64,000 nucleotides of DNA, taken from positions 8,468,540 through 8,532,539 of the forward strand of contig NC_135569.1 in the NCBI RefSeq assembly GCF_964340395.1, read 5' to 3'. How positions within the stretch are numbered: position 1 is the stretch's first letter; every line of letters starts with the position of its first letter. Source of the stretch: Glandiceps talaboti. Its lineage: Eukaryota; Hemichordata; Enteropneusta; Spengelidae. The notes below the pieces were generated by a model, which did no database searches, was not told the origin of the DNA, and worked only from the letters and a program-made list of their open reading frames with translations. This document shows, piece after piece, positions 1 to 29,891 of the stretch. The translations under genes were made by a program, and so were the position numbers.

Positions 1-17107
<17,107 letters not shown>

Positions 17108-17673
17108 TTCAAGACACACCACTGCCATCTTTTTTCAACTTTCTTATTTTTTCATAACTTTTTTTATTTATTGTCTTTTAACAAGAATTCTCAAAATTAT
17201 ACTAAATTTTTAGTCAAAAATATAAAGAAAATGACTATATGAGATAGAGTAGTAGACACTTGAACCTATTTTTAAATGAGCTTTTTGGGTGATTGGAGCA
17301 TGAACTGTTTTAACAAATATCGAAGCACTCCTTTAATAGGAAATTATAGTATAGTGGAATTTCTTAAAGTGATCCATTTATTATAGTAGTATATTCAAAT
17401 ATTGATGTTTAGGGAAAATTTTTCCTGTCAAAAAACATTAAGATGTTGATGTTTAGGGAAAAACTTTCTCTCTGACCAGCTAGAACACAGTGGCATATTA
17501 TATGAGTTGAATTGTCTGTATCGTTAAAATGGACCTAAGCTTTGACTACGGTATAAGGGTGTTTCAGATTAGATAAGAAACAACAAACTAACACACTGTA
17601 ACAAGTGATGGTTTAGTTTGCATTGCTAAGTAGAATACCTAGAAGTACTTTTCAACATGCAGCAAAAGTTAAC

Positions 17674-17766
17674 CCCCCCCCCCTTAAAAAAAAAAGAAAC
17701 ACAAAAACCACACACACACACACCAAACAAACAAACAAACAAACAAACAAACAAACAAACAAACAA
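17674..17766 (+). repeat. C9A9, (CA)n and (CAAA)n simple repeats
   Basis: A run of nine C and nine A, then CACACA and about twelve CAAA units. Confidence 0.95.
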
Positions 17767-17974
17767 AATTATGGCAAACAAACTTATAAACTCAGCTTAT
17801 GCCTCTGTAGTGATTGTAACAAAAAAGTGATGTAATTACATGATTGTGTATTTTCTAAACAATTGGACCATTCTGATGGCTTTACCTCACCTCAATGGAG
17901 CTTGTGGAGACGTTACTCTCAAGTATTTTTAGCGCAACTGAACTGAAGGTCAGTCATGCTTTAGTCATGGCAAA

Positions 17975-18060
<86 letters not shown>
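17975..18060 (+). repeat. (GT)n microsatellite
   Basis: About 40 uninterrupted GT units within the ATP13A 3' flank. Confidence 0.98.
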
Positions 18061-18061
<1 letters not shown>

Positions 18062-19689
18062 CATGTGGATTTTTGACTTATAGAGGAGTATGTATAGATG
18101 AAGAACTGTTGATGAAAACATACAATCATGATATCCATATTATATCTAAGTTTTGGTAAAAAAATTAAAACTTTGAAACAACTTTGCAGATCTACATACT
18201 AAAACTTTGTAAAATAACATCTTGGATTACAATATCACTTGTGCACAGAACCATTGGGACTATATTTATATTTAAAAAAAATTAATTTGTCACTTAAAGT
18301 AGTAAAATTTAGAATCTTCTCTCTTTGAATATTCAGACTGAAGAGCAATATTTTGAAATACTAACATTTTAAAGAAAGAGATAACTTAATTTGACCTTGA
18401 CCTTGACTTGTGTGATTTTATTCAAAATTTGACACTACCGTAGTAATCCAGTCTTCAGTTTACTAAGATAGGCACAAACTAAATCAATTGTTCTTCAACA
18501 TGACATTCACAAGCCATTAACGGTCCAAGTGCCACAAACCCGCGGGCTTGCCTGACGAAAACGGGTGTCATAAAAGTTGTTTGCATCTCTAAAGCTGTTT
18601 GTAGTGTTACTTATAATAGCCTAATAAATTGATAACAACTGATATAAGACGGAGATAAGGTTTGCCTCAATTGACCCACTCCTTAGAAATGATCTTACGC
18701 TGTGAACTACACTGTTTACTTGTGTTATGTAAGAGCCCATCATCACATGTGTAAATATTGGTACTCTTTGATAACAAATGGACTTGCTTCTTTAATGGCT
18801 TGTCCCAGTAATGATGTGGTAAATTACACAAGTGGGTGATAGCGGTTTCTCTGTTGTGTGATTCTGATCACTCTGTGATCAAGATAGTGTAAACATTGGA
18901 AGTCCCAAAACAGCATTGCGAGTTCACGGAACTCTAAATAAACTAGTTTTCCCTCCTGAGACTATAATGAAACCAATGTCAATTCAATAGCTTATCAGTG
19001 TTGTACCAACATGTTGTGACAATAGTTTTAGTTTGTGTCTATCTAAGAAAACCAAAGGCAGATTACCAGAGTAATATAGTGTTAATCATCTTTTTTTCTA
19101 CCACATAACCTCTTTGCAATTGCTGATTTTATTTTACTCGTATATTCATGATTAGATGTTTTACACTGGGAAAAATCTGTGATGAAATCTAGAAGGTGAA
19201 GGCCATGTATAGTCGTAGATTGATCAAATTATATCAAGTGTAAAATTGTAGTCGACCTTGTAATTCACAATGGCAGCTAAATTTATTGTTAACTCTACAG
19301 CTATTTTAAAATTATGTCTGGAAAATTGCGTTTTGTATCGAAACAAAATTGTGGACTAAATGTTGAATCTTTGACTAAGCACAATTATGAAATTGTGTTG
19401 ATTTTCTGTTGTCAAATTGTCAGTGTCTGGAATGCATTCCCCTTTCCCCCTCCTCTTAGTTATGTCTTTGTGATCAGTTTTAGGTGTACTTGTTCGCTTT
19501 TTGACAAGTGATCTACAGAACTGACCACTAGGTGGCAGTATAATCAAATGTAGATATCTGTTAGTAATTCTGTTGTCACAGTCATGGTTTAATACCACAA
19601 CTCACCACTGGTGTTTCACTCCATCCAGCCACTCTAGGTAGAGTCTGTGGATATATTTGTAAAGAACAATACACAAGTATGTCGTACTG

Positions 19690-19905
19690 AGCAGCTGACC
19701 CCATGATGTGACCTTTGGTGTGACCCATGACATGAACCATGACATGACCTGTGATATGACCTGTGTTGTGACCCATGACATGACCCATGATGTGACCTTG
19801 ACATGACCTGTGATGTGACTCATGATATGACCCACAACATGACCCATGACATGACCCACGATATGACCCATGACATGGCCCACAACATGATCCATGACAT
19901 GACCC
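19690..19905 (+). repeat. 12-bp minisatellite (GACCCATGACAT)n
   Basis: About 17 units of GACCCATGACAT with CTGTG and TGATGTG variants. ORFs of the GHVMGHV type on the minus strand are artefacts of it. Confidence 0.93.
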
Positions 19906-20602
19906 AGAGTAGAATGACAATGTGGTAAAATTAGAAAAATGAAAATGTTGTAGTTAAATCATGTCACAAAGGTGATTTCGCAAAAATTTCGTGTTATGTC
20001 TGTGAAATATGTACAAAAAAGATTTGATGAAAATGAAAGTTAACAGTCATGGTTATTCGATGAGAAATTGTCGAAGTTCTGAGATGGTTTCCCTCTTGGA
20101 GTTCCTTCTTTTCCGATAACTTACAAAACATTTCCCCAGACTTAGCTGGGGCTACTGAAGGAGTGAGCCAATAATGGTGAATTTGGGTAATTGAGTATGC
20201 GGTTGATTTTGTATTTGAAATTTAATATGTTAATATCGCCCTCTAGTGGTGGTATATAACTATAGTAAACATAGGATGAAGAAAATTATGAACAAGGACT
20301 GATTGAAAGATCTGCAACTTTACTAAGTGAATGATTACGTGAAATAATTGTAAAACTCAATAACAAAATTATGTAAAACGTTGTTTGATATATGTCTTTA
20401 ACATAGAATCATAGATTTTGTATATTAGGTGTACACTCTCAGGTAATAGGTATTATGTGTTCAAATCATTCACCAGTATCAAATATTGTTTGAAATTTTT
20501 ATTTTTTGTGTGATTTTTTGTTAGATATTTTAATTTAATAACCAAAATGGATATATTTAATGTGTTCATTTGCATAACCTCGAAGCTAAGCTGAAGTGAT
20601 TA

Positions 20603-21029
20603 AAGTCATAGTAAGTCTAGTTCCTGACGACCGTATTCTGATTTTACACTACGTTATCTTCACACATTATGTCTAGTCAATGTCGTTACTCAAGACGTTA
20701 AACGTGGTTCAACCCCATGCTGGGCGAAGCGCAAATGGCGCATATCAGTATTAATCCGTCACAAATTGACATGCTGTCGTCATTGCTCATTAATATTCAT
20801 TGATACAAATGGACCGATATGATATGCAAATGTCAAATTGAACTCCACCTCCAGTCTGCTTAAACTAAAATCATGTGGGGACATGACAACGTCATCATGT
20901 TTATATGAACACTGTAGGGGAAGCACAGAATTCAGTGCAGAGAGTAACGACATTGACTAGACGTAATGTGTGAAGATAACATAGTGTAAAATTGGAATAC
21001 TGTCGTCAGGAACTAGACTAAGTCATAGT
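20603..21029. mobile_element. Long-TIR element with 10-bp target duplication (MULE-like)
   Basis: Arms of about 80 bases beginning AGTCTAGTTCCTGACGACCG (20614) and ending with the complement at 21019 pair almost perfectly. The element is flanked by AAGTCATAGT at 20603-20612 and 21020-21029. Long TIRs plus a 9-11 bp duplication are typical of Mutator-like elements. No transposase; non-autonomous. Confidence 0.82.
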
Positions 21030-21884
21030 GAAAATTATTATGAAAAAAGGTTTTAACTTTTCATATTATTTAGTATGGTTCTCAGTTTTTTTCTGCATCG
21101 TAGGTTGAGTTTGTATTCTGTACTGCTAGTCTACCATACTGCCATTTTATAGTTGTGAACTGTCAAAATCTTGTCAATTCTTTCTTTACTCAGTTCAAAC
21201 ATTGAACATACTGGCACCACTTTCATATATGTAGCACGCCCTCACATGGCCAAACAGTGCTAGTCCAGCAACTTATTGACCAATCAGAAGGGTCCTTTTT
21301 AAACAAGCCATTTTGGAGAAGTCAAGCTTCACAAACACAACAAAGGGAGGCAGCCATCATGAAATGGAAGCCAACATGACAAATCATTATACAGTACGCT
21401 TTTGAACGCTGTCTATCAGTTTAGACATACAGGGGGGTAGAGACGGGTGGAGGTGGGGGGGGGGGGGTGGGGGTGCCATATACTTCTACCAGTGTCTTAA
21501 AATTTCATGTCGCATTAAAATGTCACTCTACATGTAGTAGTATTTATACGCATACATTTCTTTTAAAAAACAAATATTTTGATATTTTTATACAAACATT
21601 TGGACACCGTTTCTTAAAGATTTTGGTCTGTTATTAGTCAAGGATACAGTAAAAAATAGAAAATATAGATAATTAATGATGTTTGGTTAGGAATAGTTGA
21701 AATTATAGGTAAGTATTATGTTTGGTTAGAAATAGTTGAAAGGAAGGGATTTTTTTCGTTTCCATGATTTGTAAAATATATGTATTCAGATATAGGGGTT
21801 TAGAAAAAAAATTACCGATAATATTGAAATATTCTGATAATATTGTCATAACTCTTGGAACATTTTCAGAGTAGTACAGTCAGT

Positions 21885-21985
21885 CATGATTAAAGGCCAG
21901 GGTTTCAATCCCAGGTTCTCACATTAGTGTTATCTTATCAGTGGAACCATAAGGATTACATTGGATTATTCTTTTGTTCTGGACC
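21885..21985 (+). repeat. SINE-like fragment (B-box-like), second copy
   Basis: TTAAAGGCCAGGGTTTCAAT then CCCAGGTTCTCACATTAG and TTATCTTATCAGTGGAACCA, as at 2088-2165 and 51685. Confidence 0.5.
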
Positions 21986-22183
21986 AACTGCATGTTTGTA
22001 TAACTCTGCTGAACAATTGTTTTTTGCTCCTAAATTTTAATCCTCATTGCTATGGAAACCTTAGTCAACACTGTGCAGTCAGGAGTGTCCTCCATACAGG
22101 ATAATTAAGCTGATCAGGAGACACGTTCATCCCTTTTTAGATAATTATCCCATTTGGGCTAATTTAACTTTGAATGCCTTAGT

Positions 22184-22748
22184 GCATATAACTACGCCAT
22201 ACACAAATGATGCCATCATTATACCATATACAAATGATGCCATCATTATACCATATACAAATGATGTCATCGTTATACCATATACAAATGATGTCATCGT
22301 TATACCATATACAAATGATGTCATCGTTATACCATACACAAATGATGTCATCGTTATACCATACACAAATGATGTCATCGTTATACCATATACAAATGAT
22401 GTCATCGTTATACCATATACAAATGATGTCATCGTTATACCATATACAAATGATGTCATCGTTATACCATATACAAATGATGTCATCATTATACCATATA
22501 CAAATGATGTCATCATTATACCATATACAAATGATGTCATCGTTATACCATATACAAATGATGTCATCGTTATACCATGTACAAATAATGTCATCGTTAT
22601 ACCATGTACAAATGATGTCATCATTATACCATATACAAATGATGTCATCATTATACCATATACAAATGATGTCATCATTATACCATATACAAATGATGTC
22701 ATCATTATACCATATACAAATGATGTCATCATTATACCATATACAAAT
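22184..22748 (+). repeat. 27-bp tandem array, about 21 units
   Basis: Unit ATACCATATACAAATGATG plus TCATCGTT. As 27 is a multiple of three, every frame stays open and four long ORFs (IPYTNDVIV, MTSFVYGIT and similar) result; none has coding evidence. Each unit carries the near-palindrome GATGTCATC. Confidence 0.97.
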
Positions 22749-22749
22749 C

Positions 22750-25560
22750 ATAATGAGAACCCTTGTATAATATTGAATGTACTAGATGTACAATTTAACA
22801 TGTTTTGTAGTTTTATATAAATAAACCGTTTGAATATGAATTAATCAAAAGTAACCACCATGGCAAGTTATAGACTGTGCTACATTAGATATGTTTTACT
22901 GTAATTCTCATCTTAACTTATATAACATAACCCCATACAGTAATACTATTTTCCTGTCTGTACTTATAAAAATTAAATTTGTTCTGAATTTTAAATAGAT
23001 CTTAGCATTTTAAACCTTTTTAGTGTCCCTTGGCGATCGCCATGGTGATGAGAATGACAGTTATTGACATCTTAAATGGTATTTTTTGTGAACTGAACTG
23101 TTGATGATAAGTCAAACTTTGGCAAACCTACATCCAACCTATCCTGTAGCACTTTATTTCATGTATCTCAAGGTCAGTGTATGATATACTACAGAGTTTT
23201 CAGAAAACAAGCCCATCCGTAAAGTTGCCCATGGGCGATCATTTGGCGGGTGGGCGTCTAATGGGTTTTTCAGATTCACTACGGCAAGAATTTTGCCTTG
23301 CTATATTGGTAACGTTAGTTTTTATTTAGTTCGAATGATTGAAGGCTAACAATTGACTCTCAGAACTGTAAGAATTCAAAACCATACAATTCACTTCATT
23401 TTTAACATAATATTTATTTCCATCTGTGCATCTGAAATACTTCCCTTTGTAATATGTCTTTATAAGTTGAACACACAACTATATTTTTGTAGGTTTAGAA
23501 TAATTGTTATTTATCATGTACTTGTAGTATTCAGTCAGTACTCAAAATGTTATTATTCAAGCCTGACTTCCACTTTGTGTATAGACAGTTCTATTCCCAT
23601 TTCCAGTTTCCAGTTATATTTTCTCTACTTCATTAAAACTTTCATATGCCAGTTCTTATGTCTTTTAATACTTTCTAGTCTTTTCTTCAAATTTCTTCTC
23701 TGAGAAAGTTGAATTATTAGCCATAGAAATTCTTCAGAAATTTGAATATACATATAGTTGCTATGGAAACACATAAAAATGTTATTATAGTATAGCATTG
23801 AAATTCAATGGAAATTTGAATACAGTTGCCATAGAAATACATAAAAAATTTGATTATTTGCCATGAAGCAAAAAAAATGTGATTTTTATTAATAGTTGCC
23901 CTGGAAATTCAACAGATATTTGAATGTAGTAGCAATGGAAACTATATTAAAATATCTGTTGAATTTCCAGTGCAATCTTTTCATAAAAAATTTGAATACA
24001 GTTTATGTGGAAAATTTGTGATGAGGAATATGTGAGTTAGCTGATGAATCATGGGAAATTGAAGGCAGATCATGTAAAAATTAGTGGTACTTAATAAGAT
24101 ACAAATCAATATTCAAATTAGCTAATTAGTCATGCAAGATCATTATACATATTTGCTATATCAAATATGCAAATCCATGAAAAATAATTATGCAAAAATA
24201 ACAGGACATACTTGAGAAATATGCAAATTAGATGATATTTTATAATCAATAATAGTGAACTTGCATGTCAGTCAAAAATTACTTTTTATAAAAACTTTTC
24301 AAAAAATGGTTATATTTTGAAAAAAAATACTTACATTAGTTTGATTTTTGTAATTTTGGTAGTTTTGTTTCTAGCTGTCTTTGTTGTCCAAGATTTATGC
24401 AAATTAGTGAATTCATGATGGGAAATTTGCATATTTAATAGCTGACTATTCCTATCTGAAATACTGAAATGTGTATACAGTTCAGTTTTTCTGTGCCTAT
24501 GTTAACTGTAACTGCTTAAGGAGGCTGAAAAAAGATATTACCTGGCAGCTCATTACTTATCAGTTGATAATAGATACAATAGATTTTTTTTGAGTTTTTT
24601 AATTAAGTGAACCCTTTAGCTTAGCCCAGATACTTGGCTATCTAGCTCGACATACTGGCTGAAGAGAGTTCTGGTGAACAACATTGTCAAGTCGATAGCC
24701 AAGTCTCTTGCTGCCCTCAGCTGTATTTGTCCTGAAAAAAGAGATTTAAGAAATTCAAAACCTGTGAAACTATTTTTTAAAAATGTCCATGCTGGCTAAA
24801 ATTAAGCTGGGTTTATAAATTAATGTGAAAAAAATGACCTCCTGATACTAAGATGGCTTCCTTGAAAAGTAACACCCAAATTTCATTTGTTATTTCAAAA
24901 ATCAGTCATGTACAAGCTTTCGTATGGCAAAGTTTGGAGATATTTCATTAACTATTTAGGGGTCTGAGGCGTGTTCTACCTTAATATTGCTTGATATATG
25001 TGGTTAAGTGTGTCCGTAGAGTTTTACATAATTTACACTACTTTGCATCTCAAACACATTTTTTTTTGCAAATGTTCATAGTACCTCAATATTCTACCTC
25101 TTTTTACCCCACACACTTTTTTCTTGAACCTGTCCTGTGATTTTAGTGTAAATTTGATCAAATTCTTCACAAATTCTATTCATCTCACAACGTATTGTAC
25201 GTATTTTCTTAATTAAAATATGACTTAGAAAATAAAATGTTAAAAGGTGTACTGATAGTATTAAACTGATTGCCAAACTCTTTCATTTTTGTATGTTTTG
25301 TCGAATTTCTAGATGGTGCGCCCTCTAGCAGTTCTCTCAGGTAAGGGCATGTGGTGGCGCTGTTGTCTAGGGCCAGATGACTACTTTATGTCCCATATTA
25401 TATGTCACCTTTGTGCCAGGTTTTAATGAAGATATTGCATGACAGAGAAATTACATATTCAGACAGATGAATGGAACAATGTAATAGCCCCCGGGGGGGG
25501 GGGGGGGGGGGGCTAAATATAAAATACTAAAAGGAAGCAAGCATTTCATTGGAATTTTCT
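22750..25560. other. AT-rich non-coding stretch
   Basis: No exon-like segment is convincing. Loose repeats of GTTGCCATAGAAATACAT type occur at 23700-24000, with a hairpin CTGGAAATTCAACAGATATT / AATATCTGTTGAATTTCCAG at about 23900-23970. Confidence 0.5.
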
Positions 25561-25614
25561 AATATTATGGGATAACAGACATAGGAGGAGGACAAGACCA
25601 CAATGTCACAGTTA

Positions 25615-25925
25615 GGGGAGAACCATTTGATTTGGGGGGGGGGTTGTCGGCAGGTGAAGGAGAAAAAAAAATTTGATCCTGTAATGGCTTGACAAAAAAA
25701 AATTGTTCCAACAGACAGAAGTTAAAAAAAAAATTGTTGCAATGTGCTACAAAATTGGTAACTGAGAAAAAAAAATTGCATTGCTTCTGCATATGGAAAA
25801 AATTAATTTGATGCAGGACTGACAATAGAAGAAAAAAAATGCTGTCACTGTGATGGGGAAAAAATTTGCTGCCATACCCATTTCCTCCATTCCCCCACCC
25901 CCTCTGAAATCAAATGGTTCTCCCC
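25615..25925. mobile_element. MITE with 20-bp perfect TIRs and TTA flanks (Harbinger-like)
   Basis: GGGGAGAACCATTTGATTT at 25615 is the exact complement of AAATCAAATGGTTCTCCCC ending at 25925. Both sides carry TTA (25612-25614, 25926-25928), the usual PIF/Harbinger target duplication. The interior is G-run and A-run rich with no transposase. Confidence 0.78.
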
Positions 25926-26099
25926 TTAGATAGTATTAAACCCTAACCCTACTAAACTCAGATGAGCTGAGAATTCCCACTCACCCGTCAATTTGCAATT
26001 CATGAAGTTTATTTAAACTCTTTAATCTAAAAGTACCATTTTGAGACTAACAACACTGCTCTGTGCTGTACCCTCCAGTAGCTCCATGCAGCAGATGAA

Positions 26100-26233
26100 A
26101 GTTGCTTGTATACGTTTTTATACTCTTCAATTGTGAACCCTGTATTTTTCATTTTCTATTTTCATTAATTGTACCGTACTATTACTACCCGGGGTGGTGT
26201 GCGATGAGAAAAATAAAGATTGACTGATTGATG
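26100..26233 (+). mobile_element. Probable non-LTR retrotransposon 3' end
   Basis: GTACCGTACTATTACTACCC then GAGAAAAATAAAGATTGACT with GATTGAT repeats, resembling L2/CR1-type 3' tails. The 5' limit is not determined. Confidence 0.45.
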
Positions 26234-26239
26234 TTACGT

Positions 26240-26690
26240 AATTATGAGATGTCCCTCCAGGTTGGACGATTAGACACCCCTTTCCGAACATGGTTTGTAC
26301 CGGAAACGGAATTCCATGTGCCAGCGCAGCCAGTGTTTACGATCATCAGTAGACAGTTCAAATAAGCGAATGTTGTGTCTCGTCGAGTGTGACAGAAACT
26401 GTGGTCATCATCAAATGTTTCCGAGGACCGGATTTGAACATTCACGTGATACCTCACACTCTACGAGTGAGTGGAGACAACGTCTATCCGCCTATTAATA
26501 AGTCCTTCGGCACGACACGACTCGGGGCCGCGGGGGTGTATTAATAATTCTCAGTGCGTATCTTGCTGACGGTCAGCAAGAGGTACGTTCACGAGTCCAC
26601 AGTGTTGTCGCATATCACTGGGAGATATCACAAAGAACATTTCCAGATTTCAAGTCAGCAAGTTGACGCAGTTTTAGAGGTAAGGTTTTA
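26240..26690 (+). promoter_or_regulatory. CpG-rich segment, candidate promoter / first-exon region
   Basis: GC and CpG content rise sharply (about 20 or more CpG in 450 bases, including CGGGGCCGCGGGGG) compared with both flanks. The segment ends in donor GTAAGG at 26680. This is the expected look of a transcription start region for a + strand gene; no TATA box is convincing. Confidence 0.4.
26560..26679 (+). CDS. Candidate exon 1 of an unannotated gene (5' limit unknown)
   Basis: The frame ending in phase 0 at donor GTAAGG (26680) reads HFQISSQQVDAVLE. An in-frame stop lies at 26545 and no ATG occurs between, so the start codon must lie in a further upstream exon or the segment is untranslated. 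The phase matches the exon at 41778. Function unknown. Confidence 0.3.
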
Positions 26691-26734
26691 TTTACATGCA
26701 GCCATTATCGATATCGTGTTCATTGTTATTGTTG

Positions 26735-26814
<80 letters not shown>

Positions 26815-26870
26815 ATTCATCATCATCATATCATCATCATATCATCATCATCTTCTTCTTCTTTTATCAC
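26735..26870 (+). repeat. (ATC)n microsatellite
   Basis: About 27 perfect TCA/ATC units followed by interrupted ones; poly-Ser and poly-His ORFs across it are artefacts. Confidence 0.97.
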
Positions 26871-27218
26871 CATTATCACTATCGTCATTGTGACTATCGC
26901 CATCGTTACCATAATTTGTTACACTTTTAACAATTCTTTTAAATAAGTTAGAATGGTGAATATTAATTGTGTTGTATTGTTTTATGTGTTGTTTTGAGTT
27001 TGTGTCTTCAATTACTTCTTTCTGCAAACTAATTAAAAGACATATGCAAATGAAGTCAACTAATGATTTAATTAGGATAATTAGTCAGCTTGAGTAACCA
27101 TGGTAATTACTATGTTATTAAAGCTGTATTATCTGTAACTGAAACTTTCTTGTTAGATATAAAATATGATTTAATAATAATATCGTACATCCTGAACTAT
27201 TGAATCACATGGTATTAA

Positions 27219-27594
27219 AGGCGTAAAAAAAATCGTGTTGTTCCAATTACACTCAATTTTAAAATATGTGGGGTAGGTAGATTTGTTATTTTATTATATA
27301 TTTTTTTTCATGTGGGAGTGTCTATTTCAGGTTTTCCATTGTTTTCCAAATGGTCTCTGTGTTGTTTATTTCTTCCTATCAGATGTACAGCCATTACAGA
27401 GTGTAAGAATAGTTTTATATTGTCTTTTTAAGTTGATGTCAGCTTCTGCATCCACTATTTCTTGCGAGACTTCACAATTTTTTACGATTTTATCCTTATT
27501 TTTCTCGAATATGTAAAAAAAGAGTTTAGGGTCGGCATGAAAAACTAAGTGGGGTCAGGTAACCGGAACCAAACAACTTTTTTAATTTGGCCTA
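27219..27594 (+). mobile_element. MITE family B copy
   Basis: Starts AGGCGTAAAAAAAATCGTGT with TTAAAATATGTGGGGTAGGT, ends GGTAACCGGAACCAAACAAC and TTTGGCCTAA. The ends are imperfect inverted repeats of about 30 bases. The MWECLFQVFHCFPNGLCVVY-type ORF inside is shared by other copies and is not an independent gene. Confidence 0.82.
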
Positions 27595-27599
27595 AGCAT

Positions 27600-28390
27600 A
27601 TTAAGGTAGCAGTATATTACATGTAATATGGTGTAATATATCCAATCACATATATTTTTTGGTGTGCACCCAAAACGTATCACCACCAATGAATCCCAAT
27701 TTCAACTTATTATTGTGTAAAATAGACCTCTATCTAAATGACACAATATCAAATCATTGCTATTTTAACAATTTTTAGTGAATAATGTTGTTGGTTGTCA
27801 GATTGAAAAAAAATAATACCTCAGTTACAGTGTAGTGCATGTTTTAAATTGTGAACAAACCTAAGAGAGATTTAAAATAAAAATGAAGAAATATAATTAA
27901 TTGTGGCTGAGATTGAGTCGAGATATAAAATGTTTCTGTTCACTAAAATAGTCATTTCATCTGTATATCTACACAGTAAATAACAATCACTGTTATAACT
28001 GAAGTTAATCCTGATTATAAATATATTTTGAACCATGCATGCACCACAGAGTATGATAAAGTAATATCAATGCTTTATTCAGGACTATGGCCACTGGCCT
28101 GAAGTGCAATATGATACATGTTTTGTATAAAGTGCCTGTCTTACCCTCAGCACAAAGTCAGAAACAGGGATTCTCTAAACTAAGGTTAATCCCTTTATTG
28201 AGTTTTGACATACATGTGGACCCTACACATTCATGTAGTCGTGTAGAGTCTTAGTAATGGTTTTGACAAATCTTCTCACCCAAAGAGAGATTTGAAAGTT
28301 TCAATGGATTTTATGCAGATTTATGCAGATTTATGCCCCCCCCCACGGGGGGGGGACTTTGACTCTAGCCATACTTTAAACAACAGCCTA
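27600..28390. other. Non-coding stretch
   Basis: AT-rich; I see only a C9/G9 run at about 28336-28357 and no coding or splice pattern. Confidence 0.5.
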
Positions 28391-28394
28391 CATG

Positions 28395-28800
28395 TACACA
28401 GACAATCTCTATGTGTTTCACTCCTATAGCATGACATTTATTACACACACTCAGACAACTTTTAATGCAAAAGAAATTACATTGGTGCTGCACACAGTGA
28501 GGATGTAGAAGTAGTCAATTTGAAATGTTGATTATCAGTTAAACAATTGAAGCCATTAAAATCATAAGTCCATGTGTAATCATTAAAAGCATGTTTCTAC
28601 TGCACTGTGAAAGAATAGCAATGCTTATCAGTGTTCAATGTCATTGGGCAAAGGATCCTGCTGTGTTTATTGTGTCTCTGTTATTGTTAGTCTGGAGTTG
28701 AAATATGTGTCTATAAAGAACATAATGTCCCATAAGTGAAACACCAAGCCGACATCATTTTAGCTGTAATGAGAACCTAATGACAAGTTACATGTTAACT
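28395..28800. mobile_element. Inverted-repeat element, family F
   Basis: GTTTCACTCC..ATGACATTTATTACACACAC (about 28418) is the inverted relative of ATAATGTCCCATAAGTGAAA (about 28721). Related sequence AGTGAAACACCAAGCCTACA occurs at about 44570-44665. Confidence 0.5.
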
Positions 28801-28917
28801 GCTCAAAACAGTGTTTTGTGGGGAGGGGGTGGCACAGACAAGGTCGAAACCTTATCTGTGGTAATGGACTAGTACAAGTGTATCATGGCGAATTCAAATT
28901 ATAAGCACAAATACTTC

Positions 28918-29165
28918 CAACATAGAGTGACTATAGACCAAGTCATTATTTGTAACTCAGTAAATTTCAAACTATTACTAAAATGTGTCAAAATTTTGTC
29001 ATTGTACAAATTTAAACATTTTACATAATTTTTTAGCTTTTGCAATAATGTCACTTAAATACACACACTTAGTCATATTATTTTTTCAAGTAGGAAGCCA
29101 TGATAACATTGTTTTATGCATTAAAATCCAAAATAAATACCAAATTCTCATCCATATAACTGTGA
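28918..29165. mobile_element. Palindromic MITE family A, diverged copy
   Basis: Contains a degenerate centre TTGTCATTGTACAAATTTA and right arm TTTTTTCAAGTAGGAAGCCA then AAAATCCAAAATAAATACC, matching the family. Confidence 0.6.
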
Positions 29166-29891
29166 CTGTAAGGGTTGTAGTCTGGATGCCAACTGTTGTC
29201 TAACTATAGTTGTGAGTGTAGGTAGGAACGAGACTATAAGGGTTGATAAACAAGAGAGAATTGTATTTACTTGGAAGTCCTTTTTTTGAGTAATTGTTAT
29301 TCAACAAGTAGACCGACTCAAAGTCTATTCTCTCTCATTACTCTGCTGAATACTAGGTTACAAGGCTTTCACCATATTTCGTTTTCATCACCATGGTGAT
29401 ATTTGCCACCTTTAAGAGGGTTCATGAAAGAAAGCAAGTAAATAAGTGATCACGCACTCTCAAAAGTTATGCAGTGAGTGGAAAAAAGTTCAACAGATTA
29501 TGTCAATTTTGCGATAGCTGAAAGGGGCATGCATTTCCGATGATTTACGCTGTTGAAAAATCTGTTCTGTCGCCGCTTATGAACTTTAACCTGCAGCAAC
29601 AAATTAAAACGTAGAAATGTCTCCATCTAGTACCATTTACAATGGGGAACTATTTGATTACACAACTTCAGAGTGAGTTACAATGTAATGAGATGTAAAA
29701 GAGATTTAATTATTGAGACTGGTCTTACTTTTTACAGAGGTCAAGTATCCATCAGGTCACTTAGGAGGGGGGGGGAGAGGGTCACCTTGAACTATGTGAT
29801 TTGCATAGTAATGACTTTCCCTAGGGAACTAGATGTAACTGATCACAGTATAGCTGAATGCCATACAATGAAATTCTATCAAATGTAGCTT

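Larger units (their letters stand above)
17108..19680 (+). other. 3' flank of ATP13A, likely 3' UTR and downstream DNA
   Basis: AT-rich sequence with no coding signal. The first clear AATAAA hexamers after the stop are at 18623-18628 and 18937-18942, so the 3' UTR may be about 1.5-1.9 kb, though weaker signals could end it sooner. Confidence 0.45.

Noticed and set aside
19582-19920. Minus-strand ORFs with GHVMGHV or CHGSCHGS repeats
   Set aside because: Shadow of the 12-bp GACCCATGACAT array.
22145-22820. Four ORFs of 187-216 codons with nine-residue repeats
   Set aside because: They come from the 27-bp array, whose length keeps all frames open on both strands; no start context, signal or domain.
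26554-26946. 130-codon ORF with a long poly-Ser run as a single gene
   Set aside because: The Ser run is the (ATC)n microsatellite; the part before 26679 ends at a good splice donor, so only that part is kept as a candidate exon.
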